Positions 1 through 7,258 of a stretch of DNA of 16,794 bases are shown here, piece after piece. This DNA is from an uncultured Bacilli bacterium (GTDB taxonomy: Bacteria; Bacillota_I; Bacilli_A; RF39; UBA660): NCBI GenBank assembly GCA_947598345.1, contig CANQFF010000017.1, forward strand, positions 1 through 16,794, given 5' to 3'. The notes beneath the pieces are model-generated. The model did no database searches, had not been told where the DNA came from, and worked only from the letters and a program-made list of their open reading frames with translations. The first letter of the stretch is position 1. Every line of letters starts with the position of its first letter. Position numbers and translations under genes: made by a program.

Positions 1-2
1 CC

Positions 3-533
3 CCAGAAGAATGTAGTAATCCAGAATTCTCAGAAACAGCATGTGGATTTGTAGTAGAGTTTGTAGATATAATAGTTGAACACGCTATGAATACAGAAAA
101 TACAAATGCAGGAGGATGGAAGAATAGTAAAATGAGAGAATATGTAAATAATGAAATATATAACTCATTACCACAAGAGATAAAAGATGGAATAATATCA
201 ACAAGAGTAATATCAGGGCATGAATACGGTGTGACAAAAAATTATAAAACACAAGATAATTTATACTTGTTGTCAACAAAAGAGATATATGGTACAGCAA
301 GTTCTAATGATACAGTTACTGAAACGAATCAATTAGATTATTATAAAAATCAAAGTCAAATCAGGACAGCTGCTATTAAGAAATATAATAATGTTGTTGC
401 ATATTGGTGGCTCCGCTCGGTCAGTTCTGGAAGTAGTTTTTATACCTACAGTGTGACGATTTCTGGTAGTAATGACAGCAACAGACTTCCTGCTAATGCT
501 TACGGGGTAGCTCCAGCTTTCCGAATAGGATGA
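3..533 (+). CDS. DUF6273-type surface-like protein, C-terminal fragment (5' end outside window)
   Basis: The frame is open from the left edge to a TGA stop, so this is the last 176 codons of a longer gene; the first in-window ATG (87) has no Shine-Dalgarno site and is probably internal. The visible part carries the pattern I associate with DUF6273: GGW-NSKMREYVNN, then IYNSLP, an internal LYLLSTKEIYG, and a tail with WWLRS near residue 135 followed by GVAPAF just before the end. DUF6273 domains occur on secreted and envelope proteins of gut Firmicutes, often behind a pilin-like or signal-anchored head, but the head cannot be seen here and the molecular function is unknown. No enzyme motif is visible. 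The last 133 bases are about 46% GC against roughly 28% for bases 61-400 and use codons rare elsewhere in the window (CTC, CGC, TCG, GTC, ACC, GGG), suggesting a different history for the tail. Family call is by recall of motifs and fairly secure; the role is unknown. Confidence 0.7.
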   Translation, partial: PEECSNPEFSETACGFVVEFVDIIVEHAMNTENTNAGGWKNSKMREYVNNEIYNSLPQEIKDGIISTRVISGHEYGVTKNYKTQDNLYLLSTKEIYGTASSNDTVTETNQLDYYKNQSQIRTAAIKKYNNVVAYWWLRSVSSGSSFYTYSVTISGSNDSNRLPANAYGVAPAFRIG

Positions 534-541
534 GTCTTTAG

Positions 542-570
542 AGAAGATAATGAATGATTATCTTCTTTTT
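542..570 (+). terminator. Rho-independent terminator of the DUF6273 gene
   Basis: A perfect 10-bp stem (542-551 with 557-566, AGAAGATAAT and its complement) closes a 5-base loop (GAATG) and runs into a T tract (566-570). It begins 8 bases after the stop codon and separates this gene from the prepilin gene, which has its own promoter. Confidence 0.85.
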
Positions 571-605
571 AAATTACAAATCTTAAAATAATGTTTTATA
601 AAGTC

Positions 606-634
606 TTGACACGAATGGTAGGTGAAGTTATAAT
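606..634 (+). promoter_or_regulatory. Consensus sigma-A promoter of the prepilin gene
   Basis: TTGACA at 606-611 and TATAAT at 629-634 are both perfect, with the ideal 17-base spacer; start of transcription is expected near 641. It is the best promoter in the window. It lies inside the reading frame upstream of the ATG at 660 and so argues against any earlier start codon. Confidence 0.85.
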
Positions 635-659
635 GAATTATAGTAGGAGAAGGGTTATT

Positions 660-2243
660 ATGAAAAAATGTGGATTTACTTTAGTTGAATTACTTGCGGT
701 AATAATAATACTAGCTATAATATCATTAATAGCTGTTCCAATAGTATTAAATATAGTAGAAAAATCAAAAATCAAAAGTTCTGAAGAAGGTATGTTCATA
801 TTAGAGAAAGCATTGGATTTGTATTATTATAATAATCAAATAGATAAAAAATTTAATTTTACAACATTTAGATGTAAAAATGGGGAATGTAGTAATGGTA
901 AAGAATTACTTGAAGTAAATGGTAAATTACCTGATGAAGGAATAATAACAATAGATGAAGACGGGAAAATAAAATATAATGGTGTAATATTAAATGGATA
1001 TATATGTACAAAAGATGATAAATTTAAATGTCAAAAAGGTACAAAGGAACAAATAGATAGCGATGATAGCATAATAACAATAAATTCTTCAAAAACATCA
1101 TTAACTAATTATATAATATATGGAAATAGTTTACAGGATTCAACTCCAACACCATCCTCACCACAAGAGATAAAAACAGTAGGAGATTTGGTGACAGATA
1201 GTGCTAATCCTAATTATGGGAAATATGAGATAAAAATAAAAGTATTAGGAAAAAATTTGTTAAATATGGATGATTTTATAAAGACATATTCTAATTATTA
1301 TAAAATAAATTATGAAACTTTTGATGGGCATAAAGTTTATAAATTTACTAGTGCTAGTAATGCCTCATCAAAAGTGAAATATCTAGAAGGGTATTTTAAG
1401 CCTAAAACATCATATACTTTTACAGTCAATGGTTATACAATTTTGGGGGCTGGTGGGATGACGAATTTTGTACCTCAATTATTTTATAAAGGATCTGGTA
1501 GGCCATATTTCTGTAATTTATCAAAATCGCAGTGGACTAAATGTGTATATACTTCCTCAGATAAACTTTCAATTGATTATTTTATAATTTCATATGGACG
1601 CGATACAGCAACAACATATATAGAAAATTTTCAAGTAGAGGTAGGAGATACTAGTACTGAATATGAGCCATATAGTGAAAAAATTTATAGTATATATTTA
1701 GATGAACCATTAAGATGTGCAGGAGATATTTGTGATTATATAGATTTTAAAGAAGGCAAATTAGTAAGACAAGTAAAAGAATTTGTATTTAAAGGAAATG
1801 ATTCATACTGGAATGACTGGTCTAGTTCAATAACTGAAAAAAGTATGGGTGTTCTGTTTTACAATAATGATATTCTTGGAGCATATAAAAATCCAAAAAT
1901 AAAAAAAGATAAGGGTATAAGTAATTATTTTAAATTAAGGAATATAAATGAATTTTCAATTACTAAAAAAGCAGATAGTGATGTAGGCAGCTTTGCAGTA
2001 AGTGCTAATTCAAGTCCACCATATATAGGTTTTAAAGTTCCATTTACAAGTTTAGATGATTGGAAAACTTTTTTGAAAGAAAAATATGAAAATGGTAATC
2101 CAGTAATAGTATATTATGCGCTTAAAGATTCAATAGAAAGTGAAATAGATTTACCTATAATAGATTTAAATGAAAATGTATCAAATATAATAATAGATAC
2201 TGAAACAAAACCTGGAAAAGTAGAATTAGAATATTATAAGTAG
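660..2243 (+). CDS. Prepilin-type protein with phage-tail-like C-terminal domain
   Basis: The start is the ATG at 660, with AGGAG at 645-649 and a consensus promoter just upstream; product 527 aa. The N-terminus is a textbook class III signal: MKKCG followed by FTLVELLAV and a hydrophobic helix to about residue 31, with cleavage and methylation expected between Gly5 and Phe6 and the conserved Glu at mature position 5. Residues about 35-150 form a small pilin-like part with Cys pairs (CKNGEC, CTKDDKFKC). From about residue 150 the protein stops looking like a pilin and matches from memory a module of Firmicutes phage tail/minor structural proteins: YGNSLQD-TPTPSSPQEIKTVGDL, GKNLL (about 198), EVGD-STEYEPYS (about 330), IYLDEPLR, GD-CDYIDF-GKLVR, and a closing IDLPIIDLNE...NIIID. 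It is probably exported and displayed by a type IV pilus/Com-like machine not seen here. The role of the tail (ligand or sugar binding) is inference. A terminator follows. Confidence 0.8.
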   Translation: MKKCGFTLVELLAVIIILAIISLIAVPIVLNIVEKSKIKSSEEGMFILEKALDLYYYNNQIDKKFNFTTFRCKNGECSNGKELLEVNGKLPDEGIITIDEDGKIKYNGVILNGYICTKDDKFKCQKGTKEQIDSDDSIITINSSKTSLTNYIIYGNSLQDSTPTPSSPQEIKTVGDLVTDSANPNYGKYEIKIKVLGKNLLNMDDFIKTYSNYYKINYETFDGHKVYKFTSASNASSKVKYLEGYFKPKTSYTFTVNGYTILGAGGMTNFVPQLFYKGSGRPYFCNLSKSQWTKCVYTSSDKLSIDYFIISYGRDTATTYIENFQVEVGDTSTEYEPYSEKIYSIYLDEPLRCAGDICDYIDFKEGKLVRQVKEFVFKGNDSYWNDWSSSITEKSMGVLFYNNDILGAYKNPKIKKDKGISNYFKLRNINEFSITKKADSDVGSFAVSANSSPPYIGFKVPFTSLDDWKTFLKEKYENGNPVIVYYALKDSIESEIDLPIIDLNENVSNIIIDTETKPGKVELEYYK

Positions 2244-2247
2244 TATT

Positions 2248-2280
2248 AACTATGTTTAAACATAGTTTTTCTTTATTTTA
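2248..2280 (+). terminator. Rho-independent terminator of the prepilin gene
   Basis: Stem AACTATG (2248-2254) pairs with CATAGTT (2261-2267) around a TTTAAA loop; the whole 20 bases are one perfect palindrome. T-rich sequence (2266-2280) follows. It starts 5 bases after the TAG stop. Confidence 0.75.
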
Positions 2281-2304
2281 AAGTAAAAAACTAGATTTAA
2301 ATTT

Positions 2305-2333
2305 TATAATTTGATAAAATATGAAGTAGGTGG
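2305..2333 (+). promoter_or_regulatory. mutS -10 box and ribosome binding site
   Basis: TATAAT lies at 2305-2310 with no convincing -35 upstream. AGGTGG at 2328-2333 sits 4 bases before the ATG at 2338. Together they place the mutS start at 2338 and exclude the in-frame TTG at 2311, which would lie at or before the transcription start (expected near 2317). Confidence 0.5.
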
Positions 2334-2337
2334 TTGT

Positions 2338-4875
2338 ATGAAAATGTCAGAGGTAGATTTAAATAGGGTTTCTCCTATGATGAGACATTACATAGATATT
2401 AAAACTAAGTATCCAGATGTAATAATATTTTATAGATTAGGCGATTTTTATGAAATGTTTTTTGAAGATGCAATAATTGCTTCAAGAGAGTTGGAATTAA
2501 CTTTAACTGGAAGAAATGCAGGATTAGATGAAAAAGTTCCTATGTGTGGTGTTCCATATCATGCAGTACAAGTTTATATAGAAAAAATGGTGGATAAAGG
2601 TTATAAAATAGGTATTTGTGATCAATTAGAAGATCCTAAGACTGCAAAAGGAATAGTTGAAAGAGGTATTACCCAAATAGTCAGTAAAGGAACTATTATG
2701 AATTCTGAATCTTTAAAAGAAAATGAATTTAATTATATTGGAAGTATAATAGATTTTGACCATGCATATTCAATTTGTTATGCAGACATAACAACAGGAA
2801 TTATATACACTTTTATATTAGAACATTCACCTAATAATTTAATTAGTGAAATTGTTAGTACAGGGATAAATGAAGTAGTAGTTGATTCTAAATTTGATAA
2901 AAATATAGTAAATATATTAAAAAATCAATTTAAAATATCAGTATCAATTTTTGATGAAATAGAAGACATAGATGAATATAATTATGTTTATGAAAATATT
3001 GAAGATGATAGATTAGTTAAGACTATAAAATTTTTAATTACATATGTAAGTTATAGTAAGATGACTAGTTTATCACACTTACAAAAAGCTATTGTAAAAA
3101 TAAATAAAGATAGCTTAAAGATGGATATACATACTAAAAGGAATTTGGAATTAACAGAAACACTAAGATTAAAACAAAGACAATATTCTTTAATTTGGTT
3201 ATTAGATAAAACTAAAACAGCAATGGGATCTAGATTACTTAAAACTTATATTGAAAATCCTCTTGTTGATGCTGATGAAATAAATAAAAGATATGATGTC
3301 GTTGAAAAATTATTAGAAGAATTTATTTTAAAAGAAGATTTAAAAAATTTACTTTATGAAGTATATGATTTGGAAAGATTAAGTGGTAGAATAGCATTCG
3401 GTAATGCTAATGCTAGAGATTTGTTACAACTAAAATCTTCATTAAAAGTATTACCTGATATAAAAAAGATTTTATGTTCAATAAAATATAAAGATATAGA
3501 AACATTAAGTGAGCTATATGAATTATTAGATAATTCTATATATGAAAATCCTCCTGTCGGAATAAAAGAAGGATTTCTTATAAAAGAAGGCTTTAATAGT
3601 GAATTAGACGAATTAAAAAGTATAAGAGCAAATGGTAAGAATTTTATTGCTAAATTTGAATCTGAAGAGAAAGAAAAAACAGGTATTAAAACATTAAAGG
3701 TAGGATATAACAAAGTATTTGGATATTATATAGAAGTATCTAAAGGAATGACTAATCTTGTTAAAGATGAATATGGTTATGAAAGAAAACAAACATTGAG
3801 TAATTGTGAAAGATATATTAGTCCTATTTTGAAAGAAAAAGAATCCATGATTTTAAATGCAGAAGAAAAAATAATAAATTTAGAATATGAAATATTTATA
3901 GGTATAAGAGATAAAATAAAAGAATATATTCCTAAACTTCAAAATATTGCTAAGGTTATAAGTGAAATAGATGTATTACAATCTTTTTCAACTGTTACTG
4001 AAGAAAATAATTATGTAAGACCTACTATAGTAGATAAAAGATTGGTTGATATAAAGGATAATAGGCATGCAGTTGTAGAAAAAGTTTTATCTAGTGAATA
4101 TGTGTCAAATGATATATATATGGATGAAAATACTAATGTACTTTTGATAACTGGACCTAATATGGCTGGTAAAAGTACTTATATGAGACAATTTGCGATT
4201 ACTATTATAATGGCTCAAATAGGATGTTTTGTTCCAGCAACAAGTGCTATAATACCAATATTTGATGCTATATATACTAGAATAGGTGCTTCTGATGATT
4301 TAGTAAGTGGCGAATCAACTTTTATGGTTGAAATGAATGAAGCCAATAGAGCAATTAGTAACGCTACACAAAATTCATTAATACTTTTTGATGAATTAGG
4401 TAGAGGTACAGCAACATTTGATGGAATGGCCTTAGCTCAATCAATAATAGAATATATACACGATAATATAAAATGTAAAATGATGTTTTCTACACATTAC
4501 CATGAGTTGACTGACTTAGAAGAAAATTTAAAATATCTAAAAAATATACATGTAAGTGCTCATGAGGAAAATGGCAATGTAACTTTTTTACATAAAATAA
4601 AAGATGGAAGTGTAGATAAAAGTTACGGAATACATGTAGCTAAACTTGCAAATTTGCCAGATGAACTTATAAAAAGAGCAAGTGATATATTAAATATATA
4701 TGAGTCAAAAGAAAGAAAAAGAGATATAAAGATACAAGAGTCATTACCACTAGATTTTGTTACTCCAAAGGAAGATTCAAATATAGAAAAAAAACTTAAA
4801 GAAATTGATCCTTTAAATATAACGCCAATGCAGGCATTAAATATAATTTATGAATTAAAAAAAGAACTTAAATAA
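2338..4875 (+). CDS. mutS: DNA mismatch repair ATPase MutS
   Basis: MutS clamps on mispaired DNA and uses ATP to signal repair. Start at ATG 2338 gives 845 aa, normal for MutS1. The mismatch-recognition domain is at the N-terminus, with the FYRLGDFYEMF motif placing the mismatch-stacking Phe at 37 and its Glu at 39. Connector, lever and clamp domains follow. The C-terminal ABC-type ATPase shows Walker A TGPNMAGKST (605-614), Walker B LILFDELGRGT with Asp685-Glu686, and the STHYHEL switch near 720. The end (TPMQALNIIYELKKEL) is the usual MutS helix that helps pair subunits, so the gene is intact. The common partner mutL is not downstream; instead maf converges on it, so mutL must lie elsewhere or be absent. 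Identity is very secure. Confidence 0.98.
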   Translation: MKMSEVDLNRVSPMMRHYIDIKTKYPDVIIFYRLGDFYEMFFEDAIIASRELELTLTGRNAGLDEKVPMCGVPYHAVQVYIEKMVDKGYKIGICDQLEDPKTAKGIVERGITQIVSKGTIMNSESLKENEFNYIGSIIDFDHAYSICYADITTGIIYTFILEHSPNNLISEIVSTGINEVVVDSKFDKNIVNILKNQFKISVSIFDEIEDIDEYNYVYENIEDDRLVKTIKFLITYVSYSKMTSLSHLQKAIVKINKDSLKMDIHTKRNLELTETLRLKQRQYSLIWLLDKTKTAMGSRLLKTYIENPLVDADEINKRYDVVEKLLEEFILKEDLKNLLYEVYDLERLSGRIAFGNANARDLLQLKSSLKVLPDIKKILCSIKYKDIETLSELYELLDNSIYENPPVGIKEGFLIKEGFNSELDELKSIRANGKNFIAKFESEEKEKTGIKTLKVGYNKVFGYYIEVSKGMTNLVKDEYGYERKQTLSNCERYISPILKEKESMILNAEEKIINLEYEIFIGIRDKIKEYIPKLQNIAKVISEIDVLQSFSTVTEENNYVRPTIVDKRLVDIKDNRHAVVEKVLSSEYVSNDIYMDENTNVLLITGPNMAGKSTYMRQFAITIIMAQIGCFVPATSAIIPIFDAIYTRIGASDDLVSGESTFMVEMNEANRAISNATQNSLILFDELGRGTATFDGMALAQSIIEYIHDNIKCKMMFSTHYHELTDLEENLKYLKNIHVSAHEENGNVTFLHKIKDGSVDKSYGIHVAKLANLPDELIKRASDILNIYESKERKRDIKIQESLPLDFVTPKEDSNIEKKLKEIDPLNITPMQALNIIYELKKELK

Positions 4876-4903
4876 GCCCTTTAATTCACAAATTATTTTT
4901 TTC
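4851..4903. terminator. Possible shared terminator between convergent mutS and maf
   Basis: TGAATTAAA (4851-4859) and TTTAATTCA (4880-4888) form a 9-bp inverted repeat around a 20-base loop that spans the mutS stop; the right arm contains the maf stop. A T run at 4896-4902 follows on the + strand, and a run of A at 4857-4863 could serve the - strand. The stem is AT-rich and the loop long, so this is a weak call; there is no other room for a terminator in the 10-base gap. Confidence 0.35.
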
Positions 4904-5479
4904 TAAATCACTTAGATGAATATTAAAGTTTTCTAAGTGTTTGTAAATAGTCTCAACAGGTACTCCTAGTATATTATAGTAACTTCCATCTATTTTTTCT
5001 ATAAAATTTGATATTACTGTTTCGATTACGAATCCAGATACTTGCATTTTATTTGGTTCGTTTTCTATGTAATATTCAATATCTTTTTCACTTAATTTTC
5101 TTAATTTTATTTTAGTTACAGAATAATCATTAATAATTTCATCAGTATTTTTATTTATAAGCGCTATACCAGTAATAACAGAAGTTGTATTGTTTGAGCA
5201 CATTCTAAGAAAATTTCTAACTTCATCTAAGTCTTTTGGCTTTTCTAATATTTTTCCATTCACATATACAACTGTGTCTAATCCCAAAATTATGCCACTA
5301 TCAATATTATCTTTAATACTTAGCGCTTTACCTAATGCTAAATCTTTAACATATTTATATACATCATTATAGTTAGAAGAGATTTCATCAAAATTACTTT
5401 TCATTACAAAATGGTTTAACATTACAGTAGTCATAATTTCACTTTTAAATTTAGATGTACTTGCTAAAGTTAATTTCAT
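4886..5479 (-). CDS. maf: Maf-family nucleoside triphosphate pyrophosphatase (divergent)
   Basis: Maf proteins hydrolyse non-canonical or excess nucleoside triphosphates to monophosphates (dTTP/UTP and modified pyrimidines in the YhdE type, m7GTP in the YceF type) and keep the nucleotide pool clean; some affect septation. The 197 aa length fits. Visible family features are LASTS at residues 5-9, GLDTVV with the catalytic Asp68, GKILEKPKD with Lys80, TGIAL (103-107), and the C-terminal IDGSYYNILGVP (163-174). Two usually conserved points differ: the Arg-rich stretch after LAS.S is KFKSE, and the position usually read as Gln in A/G-Y-x-I-Q is Glu153. Substrate therefore cannot be assigned. ATG at 5479 has a GAGGTG Shine-Dalgarno site; the gene has its own promoter in a divergent intergenic region and ends in TGA, 10 bases from the mutS stop. 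Confidence 0.85.
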   Translation of the reverse strand: MKLTLASTSKFKSEIMTTVMLNHFVMKSNFDEISSNYNDVYKYVKDLALGKALSIKDNIDSGIILGLDTVVYVNGKILEKPKDLDEVRNFLRMCSNNTTSVITGIALINKNTDEIINDYSVTKIKLRKLSEKDIEYYIENEPNKMQVSGFVIETVISNFIEKIDGSYYNILGVPVETIYKHLENFNIHLSDLEKNNL

Positions 5480-5495
5480 AATTCACCTCTAAGTA

Positions 5496-5524
5496 ATTGT
5501 ATATTAATTTAATATATAAGTCAA
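5496..5524 (-). promoter_or_regulatory. maf promoter
   Basis: Reading the - strand, TTGACT (5524-5519) and TACAAT (5501-5496) are separated by 17 bases. The expected start near 5489 leaves a leader of only about 10 bases, which is little more than the Shine-Dalgarno site (5490-5483). Confidence 0.55.
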
Positions 5525-5556
5525 TAATACAAATTGGTGAATTTAAATTATTAAAT

Positions 5557-5567
5557 AGGAGGTGATC
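5557..5567 (+). promoter_or_regulatory. Exceptionally long Shine-Dalgarno site of the ABC-F gene
   Basis: AGGAGGTGATC is an 11-base match to the complement of the usual Bacillota 16S rRNA 3' tail and lies 2 bases (7 from the GGAGG core) before the ATG at 5570. It fixes the start and suggests strong translation. Confidence 0.8.
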
Positions 5568-5569
5568 AA

Positions 5570-7186
5570 ATGATAATTAAAAATTTATCTCTTTCATTTG
5601 GTACTCAGATAATTTTTGAAGATATAAATATGCATATACCAACTACTGGAAAGATAGGTGTGGTTGGAGTAAATGGTGCAGGCAAAACTACATTATTTAA
5701 GTTAATAAAAAAAGAAATATTGCCAGATAAAGGTGAGATTATATATGGAAATAATGATAGAATAGAGTTACTTCCTCAAGTAATTAGTGATGAAATTTCA
5801 TCACTAGACATAACTGTTCTCGCTTTTATATTATCTGGAAGACCTATAAATGAGCTTGAATTAAAGATGCAAAATCTATATGATGAATTAGCTATTTCAA
5901 ATGGTAGTGAACAAAAAGGAATATTAAATAAAATAAATAAAGTTCAACAAAAATTGGATTATTTTGATTATTATGAAGCAGATAGTATATTATTAAAAAT
6001 AATTGAAGGTATGAATATTAGTTATGAATTACTTGATAAAAAGTTAAGTGAAATTTCAGGAGGACAGAAATCAAAAATTGCTTTTGCAAAACTTTTATAT
6101 TCAAAACCAGAAATACTTTTATTAGATGAGCCCACTAATCATCTCGATAAAGATACTAAAGAATATGTAATAAATTATTTGAAATCATATAAAGGTAGTA
6201 TTTTTGTAATTTCTCACGATATTGATTTTTTAAATCAAGTTACTGATAAGACTTTATATATAGATAAAAGAACTCATAAAATGAGTTTATATAATGGTAA
6301 TTATGATATTTTTAAGAAACTTAAAGAAATTCAAGAAGAGACATTAATAAGACAAGCAGAAATTCAACAACGGGAAGAAAAAAAATTAAGATCTATTATT
6401 GATAAATATGCAACTGCATCAGGAAAAAGAAAGAAAATGGCACAAGATAGAGAAAAAAAGTTGGAAAAACTTTTAGATAAAAAAATTGAACTAGTTCCAA
6501 ATCAAAAACAAATGAATTTAGAGATGACATTTAAGCGGGACAGTTCTAATATACCAATAAAGATTAAAAATTTATCTTTTAAATATGATAAAAATTCATC
6601 TAAAAATGTTATAGATAATTTAACATTAGATATATATAAGGGAGAAAAATTTTTAATAGTTGGACAAAATGGCGCTGGGAAATCTACATTAATAAAACTT
6701 ATAGTTGGAAAATTAGTTCCAGATAGTGGGGTAATAGAAATAGGTAGTAAAACTGATATTGGTTATTATGCTCAAGAACACGAGCTATTAGATAATTCAA
6801 AAACAATTTTAGAAAATTTCAGCGATATTGATATTGATACTAAAAAATTAAGATCAGTTTTAGGTAGATTTTTATTTTATGACGACGATGTTTTTAAATC
6901 TGTAGGAATACTATCGCCAGGTGAAAGAAGTAGAGTAGCACTTGCAAAATTATCAGTAAAGGGTTCCAATTTATTATTACTTGATGAACCTACTAATCAT
7001 CTAGATCCAGAAACTCAAAAAATTATTGCAAGTACATTTAAAACTTTTAAAGGGACAATGTTAGTAGTTTCTCACAATCCAGAATTTGTCAATAATTTGG
7101 GAATAGAAAGAGTTTTGGTTTTACCACAAGGAAAAATTTCTTATTATGATAAAAATATTCTTGATTATTTTCAGGAATCTAAATAG
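5570..7186 (+). CDS. ABC-F family ATPase (translation factor type)
   Basis: This is a soluble protein of 538 aa with two ABC ATPase domains and no membrane segments, the ABC-F layout. ABC-F proteins bind the ribosomal E site and either help stalled translation or protect against ribosome-targeting antibiotics. Domain 1 has Walker A GVNGAGKT (33-40), signature SGGQ (163-166) and Walker B LLLDEPTNHLD with Asp186-Glu187. A charged, helical linker (about 245-320, rich in Lys/Glu, with KYATASGKRKKMAQDREKKLEK) corresponds to the P-site tRNA-interaction arm. Domain 2 has Walker A GQNGAGKS (365-372), signature LSPGE (448-452; Pro replaces the first Gly) and Walker B LLLLDEPTNHLD with Asp472-Glu473. 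Both catalytic Glu residues are present. It is transcribed alone, divergently from maf. The subfamily (YdiF-like housekeeping or resistance) cannot be decided from sequence reading; nothing nearby suggests antibiotic resistance. Confidence 0.93.
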   Translation: MIIKNLSLSFGTQIIFEDINMHIPTTGKIGVVGVNGAGKTTLFKLIKKEILPDKGEIIYGNNDRIELLPQVISDEISSLDITVLAFILSGRPINELELKMQNLYDELAISNGSEQKGILNKINKVQQKLDYFDYYEADSILLKIIEGMNISYELLDKKLSEISGGQKSKIAFAKLLYSKPEILLLDEPTNHLDKDTKEYVINYLKSYKGSIFVISHDIDFLNQVTDKTLYIDKRTHKMSLYNGNYDIFKKLKEIQEETLIRQAEIQQREEKKLRSIIDKYATASGKRKKMAQDREKKLEKLLDKKIELVPNQKQMNLEMTFKRDSSNIPIKIKNLSFKYDKNSSKNVIDNLTLDIYKGEKFLIVGQNGAGKSTLIKLIVGKLVPDSGVIEIGSKTDIGYYAQEHELLDNSKTILENFSDIDIDTKKLRSVLGRFLFYDDDVFKSVGILSPGERSRVALAKLSVKGSNLLLLDEPTNHLDPETQKIIASTFKTFKGTMLVVSHNPEFVNNLGIERVLVLPQGKISYYDKNILDYFQESK

Positions 7187-7204
7187 ATAAAATTTATATG
7201 ACTA

Positions 7205-7233
7205 GTAACAATTTATTTTATGTGTGATATAAT
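7205..7233 (+). promoter_or_regulatory. Extended -10 promoter of the phosphodiesterase gene
   Basis: TGATATAAT at 7225-7233 is a full extended -10 element. A partial -35 (GTAACA, 7205-7210, 4 of 6) lies 17 bases upstream. The expected start near 7240 precedes AGGAG (7246-7250) and the ATG at 7259. Confidence 0.6.
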
Positions 7234-7258
7234 TATATCAGTATTAGGAGTGTGATTT

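Noticed and set aside
591..659. Upstream extension of the prepilin gene to ATG 591
   Set aside because: The consensus promoter (606-634) lies inside this stretch and AGGAG fits the ATG at 660; starting at 660 also puts the prepilin signal at the very N-terminus.
2311..2337. TTG start 27 bases upstream for mutS
   Set aside because: It directly follows the TATAAT box and has no ribosome site; ATG 2338 has AGGTGG and gives the normal spacing to the Phe-x-Glu motif.
7187..7221. Terminator after the ABC-F gene
   Set aside because: ATAAAAT/ATTTTAT is a 7-bp all-AT stem with a 21-base loop and overlaps the next promoter region.
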